64,000 nt of DNA from Mycobacterium genavense ATCC 51234 (GTDB lineage: Bacteria; Actinomycetota; Actinomycetes; Mycobacteriales; Mycobacteriaceae). The notes below the pieces were generated by a model. It saw nothing but the letters and a program-made list of their open reading frames with translations. It searched no databases and was not told where the DNA came from. A program made the translations under genes and the position numbers. The first letter of the stretch is position 1. Each line of letters starts with the position of its first letter. Of this stretch, positions 38,275-48,676 are shown piece after piece. Location of the stretch: assembly GCF_000526915.1 (NCBI RefSeq), contig NZ_JAGZ01000004.1, positions 248,001-312,000 of the forward strand. The letters are read 5' to 3'.

Positions 38275-39390
38275 GTGCCCGCAGCGCTTCGCCTGGCCGC
38301 CGGTACGGTCACGCTCGCCGCCGGCGGGTGGGTGTTGCACGCGCTGCACGGGGCGCCGGCCGCCCTCGGCGCCGACCCGTCGTCGATCCGCGCCGTGACG
38401 CAGCACTCGCCCAATTTCTCCGACGGTGTCTTCGTCAACCTTGACCCCGCCTCCAATGCCAACCTGGACCGTGAGCAGCTGGCGCTGATCGCGTGGGAAT
38501 TCGTGGGGGGACGCGGCCGCAGCCGCCCCACGGCACCGATCCCGCTGGGTGCCCCGGGCACGTTCGACGCCGACCCGGCGCGGTTGGCCGTCAGCTGGCT
38601 GGGCCACTCCACCGCGCTGCTGGAAATCGACGGCTACCGGGTGCTGACCGATCCGGTGTGGAGCCGACGTTGTTCCCCGTCGGACGTGATCGGACCCGAG
38701 CGTTTGCATCCGCCGCCGGTGCAGCTCGAGGCGCTGCCGGCCATCGACGCGGTGGTGATCAGCCATGACCACTACGACCACCTCGACATCGACACCGTGC
38801 TGGCGCTGGCGCGCACTCAGCGGGCGCCGTTCTTCGTCCCGCTCGGCGTGGGTGCGCACCTGCGCGCGTGGGGCATCCCGGGGCAGCGCATCGTCGAACT
38901 CGACTGGAACGAAAGCGGCCACGTCGACGAGCTGAGACTGATTTGCCTTCCGGCACGGCACTTTTCGGGCCGGTTCTTCGAGCGCAACACTACGTTGTGG
39001 GCGTCCTGGGGGATCGTCGGTCCCAGTCACCGCGCGTATTTCGGCGGGGATACCGGCTACACGAAGAGCTTCGAGCAGATCGGCGCCGAGCACGGGCCGT
39101 TCGACCTGACGCTGTTGCCGATCGGCGCCTACAACCCGGGGTGGCCGGACATTCACATGAACCCCGAGGAGGCGGTCCGGGCGCACCTGGACCTCACACC
39201 CGGCGGGGCCGGGCTGTTGGTGCCCATCCACTGGGGCACCTTCCGGCTGGCGCCGCACCCGTGGGAAGAGCCGGTCGAGCGGATGCTGGTGGCCGCCGAA
39301 GCCGCCGACGCAGCGGTGGCGGTTCCCGCACCCGGTCAGCGACTTGATCCGTCCGGGCCGCTGCGGTTCAACCCGTGGTGGCGTCTTTAG
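38275..39390 (+). CDS. Metallo-beta-lactamase-fold hydrolase (Rv0906-like)
   Basis: This 371-residue protein belongs to the UlaG/NAPE-PLD-like branch. Metal ligands are visible in ISHDHYDHLD (near residue 160), PARHFSGRFF (near 225), FGGDTGYTKSF and IHWGTFRLAPHPWEEP. The N-terminus is hydrophobic (LAAGTVTLAAGGWVL) and may be a signal or membrane anchor, which would put the enzyme outside the membrane. Start GTG 38275, directly after echA6. A phospholipase-like activity is known for relatives and is only possible here. Confidence 0.87.
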   Translation: MPAALRLAAGTVTLAAGGWVLHALHGAPAALGADPSSIRAVTQHSPNFSDGVFVNLDPASNANLDREQLALIAWEFVGGRGRSRPTAPIPLGAPGTFDADPARLAVSWLGHSTALLEIDGYRVLTDPVWSRRCSPSDVIGPERLHPPPVQLEALPAIDAVVISHDHYDHLDIDTVLALARTQRAPFFVPLGVGAHLRAWGIPGQRIVELDWNESGHVDELRLICLPARHFSGRFFERNTTLWASWGIVGPSHRAYFGGDTGYTKSFEQIGAEHGPFDLTLLPIGAYNPGWPDIHMNPEEAVRAHLDLTPGGAGLLVPIHWGTFRLAPHPWEEPVERMLVAAEAADAAVAVPAPGQRLDPSGPLRFNPWWRL

Positions 39391-39406
39391 TTATCGCACA
39401 ACGTAA

Positions 39407-39892
39407 TTAGGTGTAGGAGCGGGCCAGGTCGTCGAGTGTGAATCCTCTGTTGAGTCCGCTGGGGTTGGGCAGCACCCATGCCGTGGTGCCGGCAAACCCG
39501 GGCGGGTAGGGACCCCAGCCGATCTTCGGTGCGCCGGTCATCGCCGCCAGGGCCCGCTTGCCGAAAAAACCGATCGCTCGCGGCGCGTAGCGACGCATCT
39601 TGGCCTCGAACTCGGGCCGGGCGCTGCGGAACTCTGCGGTCGAGACGTCGCTGGCCCGGCGGGTCGGTCGGCTGACGACCGCGGTGATGCCGCAGCCGTA
39701 GTCGAGCAATCGGCGCTCCTCGTCCGGCCGCAGCCGGATGTCGGTGAATCCGGCCAGCTGCAAGACGGACCAAAACCGATTGCTGCGATTCGAGAAATTG
39801 TGTCCGTCGTTCGCAGCGGTCGTCGCCGGGTTCATGCCGCAGAAGACGATGTCGAGACCCGGGGCCAGGATGTCCGATTCATAATGCATCAT
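39407..39892 (-). CDS. mug: Mug-type G/U(T) mismatch-specific uracil-DNA glycosylase
   Basis: This 161-residue protein has the family-2 uracil-DNA glycosylase motifs: GMNPATTAANDGHNFSNRSN with NRFW after it (motif 1, including the catalytic Asn), and VLPNPSGLNRGF (motif 2, intercalating loop). It removes uracil or thymine opposite guanine, starting base excision repair. ATG 39892 (MMHYESDILAPG) is chosen because upstream sequence is the start of the divergent Rv0907-like gene. M. tuberculosis has no such gene at this place to my knowledge. Confidence 0.88.
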   Translation of the reverse strand: MMHYESDILAPGLDIVFCGMNPATTAANDGHNFSNRSNRFWSVLQLAGFTDIRLRPDEERRLLDYGCGITAVVSRPTRRASDVSTAEFRSARPEFEAKMRRYAPRAIGFFGKRALAAMTGAPKIGWGPYPPGFAGTTAWVLPNPSGLNRGFTLDDLARSYT

Positions 39893-39933
39893 GGAAATAC
39901 TCCCATCGGCCAAGCACGCTAGAGTCTGCGGGC

Positions 39934-41514
39934 ATGACGAACGCGCGGCCCGCGCCGCTGTCGCGATGTTGCTGGCACTAATCGGATGTGGCTGCGGCCA
40001 TCCCATATAGAGCCCGCTGTCGCCGTTGTCTGAGGCGCCCCCCAACGAAGTGTCGGGCCTAAACCATCCCGTCCGGGCGCATCGATGCTGCCATCGCGAA
40101 GGTCGACGGCCTGGTCAAAGACCTGATGCGCGACACCGGAGTCCCGGGCGTGTCCGTAGCCATTGTGCGCGGCGGAAAGACTGTGTACGCCAAGGGTTTC
40201 GGTGTGAAGGACGCGACCAAGGGTGACAGCCCGGGTAACAAGGTCGACGCGGACACCGTCTTTCAGTTGGCATCGGTGTCGAAATCGGTCGGCGCGACCG
40301 TGGTGGCACACCAAGTGTCCACCAACGCCGTCAGCTAGAACACGCCGGTGGTGTCCAAGCTGCCGTGGTTTGCATTGTCGGATCCCTACGTCACCGGCCA
40401 CGTGACCGTCGCCGACCTGTACTCGCACCGCTCCGGGCTGCCCGACCACGCCGGCGACAAGCTGGAGGATCTCGGGTACGACCGTCGGCAGGTATTGCAG
40501 CGGCTTAAGTATTTGCCGTTGGCGCCTTTTCGAAGCAGCTACGCCTACACCAACTTTGGTTTGACGGCAGCCGCCGCGGCGGTGGCGGCCGCCGCGGGAA
40601 AATCGTGGGAGGACTTGTCCGACGAGGTGCTCTACCGCCCGCTGGGTATGGCGTCGACGAGCTCGAAATACGCCGACTACCTGGCCAGGCCCAACCGGGC
40701 GGTGCTGCACGTCGAAGTCGGCGACAAGTGGGAGCCACGCTTTCAGCGCGACCCCGATGCGCAGGCGCCCGCCGGCGGTGTGAGTTCGTCGATCAACGAC
40801 ATGGCGCGGTGGCTGACGATGGTGATGGCCAACGGAACCTACGACGGTAAGCAGATCACCTCGCCGGAAGCGCTGCTGCCCGCGATCACGCCACAGGTCG
40901 TTTCGATGCCTGCGTCGTCGCCGAAAGCCCGGACCGGCAACTACGGTCACGGTTTCAACGCCTCGGTGACCTCGTCGGGGCGCACAGAGTACAGCCACTC
41001 CAGGGCCTTCGCGTCGGGCGCGGCGACCAACTTCGTGGTGATGCCATCCCAGGACGTCGGCATTATTGCGCTGACCAACGGTGCGCCGTACGGCATTCCG
41101 GAGGCGCTGACCGCGCAATTCATGGATCTGGTGCAGTACGGCGAAATTCGGGAGGATTGGCCGGCTCTGTACAACCATGCGGTAGGTTGGATGAACAACG
41201 CGGGGGGTGCGCTGGTCGGCAAGCAGCCGCCTGCCAACGCCGCGCCGGCCCGGCCGCTCACCGACTACCTGGGTGTCTACGCCAGCGACTACTGGGGTCC
41301 GGCCGTCGTTACCGAAGATAACGGGCGACTTCAGTTGGCGCTGGGGCCCAAGAATCAGACGTTCGGCCTCACGCACTGGGACGGCGATACCTTCACGTTC
41401 TCGATCACCGACGAAAATGCGCCGCCCGGAACGATTTCCAAGGCCGTGTTCGCCGGTAACACGCTGAACCTGGAGTACTTCGACACCGACAAGCTCGGAA
41501 CGTTCACCCGATGA
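39934..41514 (+). pseudogene. Serine beta-lactamase/DD-peptidase-like lipoprotein (Rv0907-like), multiple lesions
   Basis: The intact C-terminal two-thirds (from 40348) shows a class C beta-lactamase/esterase fold: YAYTNFGLTAAAAAV (Y-x-N), PLGMASTSSKYADYLARP and a C-terminal lipocalin-like part. The SxxK box (LASVSKSVG) sits before an in-frame TAG at 40336-40338, where the orthologue has Trp. The lipoprotein signal (MLLALIGCGCGHP, Cys lipobox) is out of frame with ATG 39934. A further TAG follows at 40008-40010, and another frame change near 40075 is needed to reach IDAAIAKVDGLVKDLM. With at least two stops and two frameshifts this is a true pseudogene. Confidence 0.88.
40041..40064 (+). repeat. 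Partial third copy of the dispersed repeat
   Basis: CCCAACGAAGTGTCGGGCCT then AAAC resembles the left arm and loop start of the 12565 repeat (CCCAACG-TCGAGT-TGTCGGGC-TCAAAC) with a short deletion. It lies inside the degenerate N-terminal part of the Rv0907-like pseudogene, where homology to the orthologue is weakest. Confidence 0.4.
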
Positions 41515-43916
41515 ATCACGGGCTAACCGACGCCGAGGTGGCGCAGCGGGTAGCCGAGGGTAACAGCAACGCGGTTGCCGCCCGGGCGGGCCGCAGTATC
41601 GCGGACATTGTGCGCGCCAACGTTTTCATTCGGATCAATGCGATCCTGGGCGTGCTGCTGGCTGTCGTGCTCGCGACCGGCTCGCTCATCAACGGGCTGT
41701 TCGGCCTGCAGATCATCGCCAACAGCGTCATCGGGATGATTCAGGGGATCCGCGCCAAACAGACGCTGGACGCCCTCGCGATCATCGGCCAGGCAAAACC
41801 ATTGGTGCGCAGGAAATCCGGTACCACAACGCTGCCGCCCAGCGAGGTGGTGCTCGACGACGTCATCGAGCTCGGACCCGGCGATCAGATCGTCGTCGAC
41901 GGCGAGGTCCTCGAGGAGCAGGATCTGGAGGTCGACGAATCGCTGCTGACCGGTGAGGAGGACCCGATCGACAAGCACACCGGCGACACGGTGATGTCGG
42001 GGAGTTTCGTCGTCGCCGGTACCGGCGCCTACTGTGCCACCAAGGTCGGACCGGCGGCCTATGCCGCCAAACTCGCCGAGGAGGCCAGCAAGTTCACCTT
42101 GGTGAAATCCGAACTGCGCAACGGCATCAACCGGATCTTGCAGTTCATCACCTACCTGCGGGTGCCGGCGGGCCTGTTGACGATCTACACGCAGCTGTTC
42201 ACCACCGTCCATGCGGATTGGCGCCACGCCGTGCTGCGGACCGTCGGTGCGCTGGTGCCGATGGTGCCCGAGGGGCTGGTGCTGATGACGTCGATCGCGT
42301 TCGCGGTCGGCGTCATCAGGCTCGGGCAGCGTTCCTGCCTGGTACAGGAATTGCTTGCGAGCGAGGGGCTGGCCCGCGTCGACGTGGTGTGCGCCGACAA
42401 GACGGGCACCCTGACCGAAAGCGGCATGCGGGTTTCCGATGTCGTCGAACTGTCCGGTCCACGGGCCATACCCGAGGCGCTGGCCGCGCTGACCGCGGCC
42501 GACCCTCGTCCCAACGCCAGCATTCGGGCGATCGCCGACGCGTTCGACCGGCCGCCCGGCTGGATCGTCACGGCCACAGCGCCTTTCAAGTCGGCCACCA
42601 AATGGAGCGGCGTGTCCTACCAGGACCATGGCAACTGGGTGATCGGTGCGCCGGACGTGCTGCTCGACCCCGCTTCGCCCGTCGCGGCGCAGGCCGAACG
42701 CATCGGTGCCCGGGGTTTGCGGGTGCTACTACTCGGCGCCGCCGACGTCGCCGTGGATCATCCGAACGCCCCGGGGCAGGTCGAGCCGGTCGCACTGGTG
42801 GTGCTGGAGCAGAAGGTACGGCCGGACGCCCGAAAGACAGTGGAATACTTTGCCGCCCAAAGTGTTTCGGTGAAGGTGATTTCCGGGGACAACCCGGTGT
42901 CGGTGGGCGCCGTGGCGGCCAAGCTCGGCTTGCACGGCGAGGCGATGGACGCCCGCCGACTGCCCACGGGACCCGGCGAATTGGCCGACACTGGACAGCT
43001 ACACCACCTTCGGCCGGGTGCGGCCCGCGCAGAAGCGAGCCATCGTGCACGCGCTACAAGCGCACGGGCACACCGTGGCGATGACCGGCGACGGTGTCAA
43101 CGACGTGCTCGCGTTCAAGGATGCCGACATCGGCGTGGCGATGGGCGCCGGTAGCCCCGCGTCGCGGGCGGTGGCCCAGATTGTGTTGCTGGATAACAAG
43201 TTCGCGACGCTGCCTTACGTCGTGGGCGAGGGCCGGCGGGTGATCGGCAACATCGAACGAGTCGCCAACCTGTTCCTCACGAAAACGGTGTACTCGGTAC
43301 TGCTGGCGCTGTTCGTGGGTGTCGAATGTCTGTTGTCGAAACCGCTGGGGGCCGATCCGCTGCTTTACCCGTTTCAGCCGATCCACGTCACGATCGCCGC
43401 GTGGTTCACCATCGGCATCCCGTCATTCGTCCTGTCGCTGGCCCCCAACAACGAGCGTGCCCACCGCGGCTTCGTCCGGCGCGTGCTGACCTCGGCGCTG
43501 CCGTCCGGATTGGTGGTCGGCACCGCGACGTTCGTCTCGTACCTGGTGGCCTACCGGGGCCGTCATGCCAGCTTCGCCGAACAGGACCAGGCGTCGACCG
43601 CCGCGCTGATCACGCTGCTGATGACCGCGCTGTGGGTGCTGGCCGTGGTGGCGCGTCCCTACCAGTGGTGGCGGATCGCGATGGTCGCCGCCTGCGGCGT
43701 GGCATATGTCGCAATCTTCAGCATCCCGCTGGCGCGGGAGAAGTTTCTGCTCGACCCGTCCAATCTGGCCGTGACGTCCACCGCGCTGGGCCTCGGGGCG
43801 CTGGGCGCGGTGGTGATCGAGGCGACATGGTGGATCCGGGCCAGATTGCTGGGCATCGAGCCGCAGTGGTGGCGGGCCGACCAGGGCGCTGGGCAGCGCT
43901 GGCAGGCGGCCATTAG
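41511..43916 (+). pseudogene. ctpE: P-type cation ATPase CtpE, frameshifted
   Basis: The gene starts ATG 41511, overlapping the Rv0907-like stop (ATGA). Actuator, phosphorylation ([17 protein letters not shown], Asp near residue 300) and nucleotide domains are in one frame to about 42988. One missing base (CGACACTGG, expected ACCTGG) moves the hinge motif [22 protein letters not shown] and the last six membrane helices to another frame. That second frame runs through the next gene, so another lesion near the 3' end is likely. The TAG at 43914-43916 in the adjacent frame is taken provisionally as the end. M. tuberculosis CtpE is a calcium-uptake ATPase. Confidence 0.85.
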
Positions 43917-43976
43917 GGTTTACCAGCAAAGAAGGATCCCCGGCGGCCCCGGGGATGCGCGGGGAAGGGAAAGCAA

Positions 43977-44162
43977 ATGGGACTCCTGGATAAGGCAAAG
44001 GACCTGTTGGCGCAGAACGCCGACAAGGTCGAGACCGCGATCGACAAGGCCGGCGAGTTCGTCGACGACAAGACCCAGGGCAAGTACGCCGACACCATCC
44101 ACAAGGTGGCCGACGAGGCCAAGAAGGCCGCCGGGTCGCTGGCTCAGGACGACCAGAACTAG
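43977..44162 (+). CDS. Rv0909-like antitoxin (small charged protein)
   Basis: This 61-residue, lysine- and aspartate-rich helical protein ([20 protein letters not shown], then [26 protein letters not shown]) belongs to the antitoxin Rv0909/MT0933 family. GGGGAAGGGA precedes the ATG. It lies three bases before its toxin partner Rv0910. In M. tuberculosis the pair behaves as a toxin-antitoxin module. Confidence 0.85.
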   Translation: MGLLDKAKDLLAQNADKVETAIDKAGEFVDDKTQGKYADTIHKVADEAKKAAGSLAQDDQN

Positions 44163-44165
44163 CGC

Positions 44166-44639
44166 ATGGCGAAACTTTCCGGATCCATCGACGTACCCCT
44201 GTCACCGGAGCAGGCCTGGACGCACGCCTCCGACCTGTCCCGCTACCAGGACTGGCTGAGCATCCACCGGGTGTGGCGCAGCAAGCTGCCCGACGACCTG
44301 CAAAAAGGCACGGTCATCGAATCGATCGTCGAAGTCAAGGGCATGCTCAACCGCATCAAGTGGACGATCGTGCATTACAAGCCGCCGGAGGCCATGACGC
44401 TCAACGGTGACGGCGTCGGCGGCGTCAAGGTCAAGCTGATCGCGAAGGTCAAGCCGAAGGACGACGGATCGGTGGTCAGCTTCGACGTGCACCTCGGTGG
44501 CCCCGCGCTGTTCGGGCCGATCGGCATGATCGTGGCCGCCGCACTGCGCAGCGACATCAACGAATCCCTGGAAAGATTCGTCACCGTGTTCACCGCTCCC
44601 GACCCGGGCCGCAACGGCCATGGTGGCGCCGGTCGCTGA
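44166..44639 (+). CDS. Rv0910-like toxin (SRPBCC fold)
   Basis: This 157-residue START/SRPBCC-fold protein contains [36 protein letters not shown] and [20 protein letters not shown]. Its orthologue Rv0910 is described as the toxin of the Rv0909-Rv0910 module; the ligand is unknown. Both genes are intact although ctpE upstream and genes downstream are broken, as expected if loss of the antitoxin is costly. Confidence 0.83.
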   Translation: MAKLSGSIDVPLSPEQAWTHASDLSRYQDWLSIHRVWRSKLPDDLQKGTVIESIVEVKGMLNRIKWTIVHYKPPEAMTLNGDGVGGVKVKLIAKVKPKDDGSVVSFDVHLGGPALFGPIGMIVAAALRSDINESLERFVTVFTAPDPGRNGHGGAGR

Positions 44640-44759
44640 CCGAACTGCCGGTTCGGCTGCGCGCCTGGGACGGCCGCGGGGCGGGACCCCCGGACCGCCG
44701 TGCCCATCCCGCGCGTGGCGCGCGGGCGGCCGATCCGGCGCCCTATTAAGGTCGCAGCC

Positions 44760-45194
44760 ATGACCCGCCGCCTGCGCCCCGGATGGCTGGTGGCGTTGTC
44801 TGCCCTGGTCGTTTCGGCCAGCGCCTGGATGCCATGGCTGACGACGTCGGTCGAGGGCGGCGGCTGGGCGAGCGCGATCGGCGGCAAACACGGCAGCCTG
44901 CAGCTTCCGCCGGGATTCGGCGCGGGCCAGCTCATCGTGCTGCTGTCCTCGGCATTGCTGGTGGCCGGCGCGATGGTGGCCCGCGGCCTGTCGGTGCGGA
45001 TCGCTTCGATTGCCGCGCTGGTGATTTCGCTGCTCATCATGGCATTGGTGGTGTGGTACTACCACCTCAACGTCAACCCGCCGGTGTCCGCGGAATACGG
45101 GCTCTATGTCGGCGGCGTTGCCGCCGTCGGCGCCCTCGTGTGTTCGATAGCGTCGCTGGCCGCTGCCGTCCTCGGCGGCCGCTCCCGCCGGTGA
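44760..45194 (+). CDS. Four-helix membrane protein (Rv0912-like)
   Basis: This 144-residue protein has four hydrophobic segments (LVALSALVVSASAWMPWL; LIVLLSSALLVAGAMVARG; IASIAALVISLLIMALVVWYY; LYVGGVAAVGALVCSIASLA), with the first resembling an uncleaved signal. Length and context match Rv0912. Function unknown. It is convergent with a broken glyoxalase-like gene, four bases away. Confidence 0.78.
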   Translation: MTRRLRPGWLVALSALVVSASAWMPWLTTSVEGGGWASAIGGKHGSLQLPPGFGAGQLIVLLSSALLVAGAMVARGLSVRIASIAALVISLLIMALVVWYYHLNVNPPVSAEYGLYVGGVAAVGALVCSIASLAAAVLGGRSRR

Positions 45195-45198
45195 ACCC

Positions 45199-45691
45199 TC
45201 AGCCCGACGGGAACTCGTGCTTACCCGAAATCGAGCTGTTGCCGGGCTCGTTGACTCCGAATACAAAGGGCGCGAACACAACCTCGCGGCCGTCGGGGTC
45301 GCGATAGGTGACCGCGCCCGTCGCCGCCCAGTATGGGTGCTGCTGCACCTCTTCGACTCCTGCTTGCCGCAGGCGCGCGATCGCGGCCCGCTGCGACGGC
45401 TCGTCCGGAAAGTACAGGCACAGCTGCTCGTGCTGGTCGACCGCGACGTCGCCGTCCGGGGCTTCAACGATCTAGATTCCAGCTGGGCAGACCGAAAATC
45501 GCGCCGTTGCTGCTATAGCTGGCCTCGAACGTCTCGAACAGCGGCAGACCCACCAGCCCACGGTAAAACCGCACCGTCTCTTCGAAGTTCGACGATCTGC
45601 GAGCGAAGCGGATGGCGCCTATCGAGGCCATCCGCATGGGCCAGTGTGTGGTCCGGCGGGACTTTTCGGAGCTCTCGGAGTTCATGGCCAC
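45199..45691 (-). pseudogene. VOC/glyoxalase-fold protein, one frameshift
   Basis: The N-terminal half (MASIGAIRFARRSSNFEETV, then FYRGLVGLPLFETFE) ends at a stop near 45464. The C-terminal half is in another frame: EAPDGDVAVDQHEQLCLYFP, RLRQAGVEEVQQHPYWAATG, VTYRDPDGREVVFAPFVFG, ending at 45199. Both halves fit a single VOC domain. The break is near 45471-45477 (CTAGATC) and needs an extra base or loss of two. Starts are GTG 45691 or ATG 45685. The substrate is unknown. Confidence 0.75.
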
Positions 45692-45722
45692 CCTATGATG
45701 ACGGAGTACCGGTGTGGGACGT

Positions 45723-47236
45723 TCAAAGGCTCACGGCGGCGGCTGCCGACTCGGCCGTCTGCCAGCGGCGCAACTGGGCACCGGGTGCCCACGTCGAATG
45801 TGTGCCGCTCGAAATGCGTTCCGGTAGTGCAAGTTTGCACACCGGCTCGTCGCCGACGCGGGCAGCGTCGAACACCACGCAGTAGGAGGCGTCGGTGTTC
45901 ATGTCGGTGGTCAGCGTGACCAGGTAGCCGTCGTCCTCACCGGCGGCGCCCATCCGCGGCGCCATCGCGGTCTCGCTGCCGTAGACGCCGTCGCCGAACT
46001 AGATGCGCTCCTGGCCCCCGGTCAGCAGGTCGTGTTTGACTAGCCCGTCGAACAGGAACCAGCCCGGCTTGCCGGTGGCCGCATACGTGTGGCGGTAGCT
46101 GCCGCCCGCATGCTCAGGGTTGATCGTTCCGAACTCGGTGATCGAGTCCGACAGCCGCTGCTCCCGCACCGCGCCGGTGACCAGGTTGAACCTCCACCGG
46201 TGCAGCCGAGTCTGCAGGCGGTCCAGCGCGAGGAAGCGAAACAGGTCGTCCCACTTCGTTCCTCCGGTATCGAGTGGCTGGGGATTGCTTTCGAAGAAAC
46301 CATCCAGCACGATCTCGTCGCCCTCCTCGTAGGCGTTGGTGAAGTGCAGTACGAACGTCGGGTCCGCCTCGAACCACTTTATGTCGGCGGTCGATCCGCG
46401 GCGCGGGATCACCGCGAAGCGCGACGGAATGTCGGGGTAGAAGCGGGGCAGATGCACATCGTGTTCGAGCAGCCGCGGATCCCAGAACAACGGGAAATCG
46501 TTGAGGATGGCGTAGTTTTCGGTGAACGCCATGTCATGGGGCAACCGCGGGCCGGGCAGCGGAATGTCGACATGGTGGGCCAGCTCGTTGTCCTCGTCGA
46601 CGACGCCGTAGCGCAGGTACGGATCCTGCTTGCTGTAGCTGAAGAACAGCAGCTCTCCGGTCCTGTTGTCCGCCTTCGGATGTGCGGACACGCCCCAGTC
46701 TCGGGGGATGCGCCCGTTCCAGGTTTCCTTGCCCAGGGTGTTGGCCGAATACGGGTCGATCCGGTACAGATCGCCGCACTGGTAGAAGCTGGTCAGCGCG
46801 ATGCCGCGGTGCACGATGACGTCGGTGCTCGACGCGTCCTTCATGCGCGTGCGGGCGCCCCAGCCCTGCGCGCGCTGGGCCAATTGCACCGGTTCGGCCA
46901 GGCCCGGCCACAGCGGCGCGCCGGCGTCGTTCTCGGTCAGAAAGCCATCGGTGCGGATAAAGCGGTTGCGGTAGAAGGCTTTTCCGTCCCGGAAACCGAC
47001 CACGTGCACCATGCAGTCGCCGTCGAACGGGTGGTAGGTCTTGAACGCTGGATGCAGCGGGTTCTCGGTGTTGCGCAGGTAGATGCCGTCGAGGTCGGCC
47101 GGGATTTCCCCTCCACCGCGACCAGGTCGTCGGCGTCCCACTCGGTGGTCTGGGGCCGCCACGGGCCGGTCCGGTACGGGTGGTCGTCGTCCTCGGGCAG
47201 GGTCGACAAAAACTTGTCGACGATTTCGACATCCAT
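45723..47236 (-). pseudogene. Carotenoid-cleavage-type dioxygenase (Rv0913c-like), frameshift plus nonsense
   Basis: The start is ATG 47236 (MDVEIVDKFLSTLPEDDDHP). One base is missing near 47105-47112 in a G-run, after which PADLDGIYLRNTENPLHPAF continues. The iron-binding His pattern of the family is recognisable (FSYSKQDPYLRY; PHDMAFTENYAILNDFPLFW). An in-frame TAG at 45999-46001 (after TGGQERI) cuts off the conserved end FGDGVYGSETAMAPRMG and DDGYLVTLTTDMN, which continues in the same frame to 45723. Two independent lesions make inactivation likely. The orthologue is about 500 residues. Confidence 0.85.
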
Positions 47237-47237
47237 G

Positions 47238-48448
47238 TCATGCGCCCTCGGTGGTGCCGACGACGAAGCTGACCGTTGTGGCGGTGCTGCCGCCGAAGTT
47301 CAGCGTCCCGAAGGCCGTTGCGCCGTCGACCTGATAATCACCGGCGGCGCCGCTGACCTGTTTGGCCGCGTCCAGCAGCATTCGCACGCCCGAGGCCCCG
47401 ACCGGGTGCCCACCGCCGATCAGCCCGCCGCTGGGGTTGATCGGAAGCCGGCCGCCGATTTCGATCTCCCCGTTCTCGATGGCCTTCCACGAATCGCCCG
47501 GACCGGTCAGCCCGATGTGGTCGATGGCGAGATACTCGCTCGGCGTGAAGCAATCGTGCACTTCGAACCCGTCGAGGTCGTCCAGGGACACCTGCGCGCG
47601 CCGTAGCGCGTCCAACACCGCCGATCGCACAAGGGCAGGACGTAAGGATCCCCGGCGGTTTGCGAGGCCGACCGGTCCAGCTTCTGCTGCAGACCCAGCC
47701 CGACCGTGCGGTGGCCCCACCCGTCGATGCGGCCGATCGGGCGCGCGTCGGGATGGTCGCGCAGGTAGGCGTCGTTGACCAGCACCAAACCCGCACCGCC
47801 GTCGGTCATTTGGCTGCAGTCGTAGCGGCGCAGCCGGCCCTCGGTGATCGGGTTGGTCGCGTCGTCGGCCGTGATCGGGTCGGGGACGGTCCACCCGCGG
47901 GTCTGGGCGTTGGGGTTGCGCCGGGCGTTGGCGAAGTTGAGCTGCGCGATGGCCCGCAGGTGGGAGTCGTCCAGGCCATAGCGCCGGTCGTACTCGTCGG
48001 CAACTTGGGAGAACATCGACGGCCACAGGTAGCGCGCGTCGGCGCCCAGATAAACCGCGGCGACGTCGCCGGGCACCGGCTTTTCCAGCTCGAGCCCGAC
48101 CACGAGCGCGGTGTCGTAGGCGCCCGAGCGTAGATCGGCGATCGCCGACAGCGCCGCGACGCTGCCGGACGCGCACGCGGCCTCGTGCCGGGAAGCGGGG
48201 GTGTCCCACAGCCCGTCACACACCGTGGCGGGCATGGCGCCGAGGTGCCCCTGGCCGGCGAACAGCTCGCCGAAGGCATTCGCGACGTGGACCACGCCGA
48301 TGTCGGCGGCGTCCATCTTCGCCGCCGCCAGGGTGCCGTCGACCACCTCGCCGGTCAACGCCGCGAAGTCGCGGTTCTCCTTCGTCAGGTTGCGGGCGAA
48401 ATCGCTCTGGTACCCGCCGAGAATCCACACGTTTGCCGCGCCGTCCAT
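47238..48448 (-). pseudogene. Thiolase-superfamily protein (Rv0914c-like), one frameshift
   Basis: The N-terminal part (48448 to about 47637) contains HEAACASGSVAALSAIADLRSG with the active-site Cys. The C-terminal part (frame ending 47238) contains GFEVHDCFTPSEYLAIDHIG, NPSGGLIGGGHPVGASGVRM and GTLNFGGSTATTVSFV. The join near 47632-47637 (CTGCCCTTGTG) lacks one C. Repaired length is about 403 residues, like the lipid-transfer-type thiolases (SCP-x-like). Its stop is one base before the Rv0913c-like start, so the two form one operon, now broken in both genes. Confidence 0.85.
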
Positions 48449-48676
48449 ATCAGCGCACGGTACTCCTGGATGACCCCGAAAATGGCGGACCCGTCGGCTC
48501 TCGGGCTGAACCGACGGGACCTAGATGGGCGCGTAGGCCCGCCGACGCGCCCACCCTTTTGGGGCATTACCATCCTCACCGCCCGGCAAACATCGCGAAT
48601 TAACTAGTGTCAAGTTGCCTGAGATCGCTCTGACCTGTGTGAACGAGGATTCGTCCAGCTCAGCGAGGCATTGTGC

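Noticed and set aside
43917-44259. Second CtpE frame read through to 44259.
   Set aside because: It would run across the whole Rv0909-like gene and into the Rv0910-like gene with low-complexity Arg/Thr/Pro sequence; a 3' lesion in ctpE is more likely.
45221-45421. 66-codon minus-strand frame as a separate small gene.
   Set aside because: The VOC C-terminal half is readable in a different frame over the same bases, with clear family motifs.
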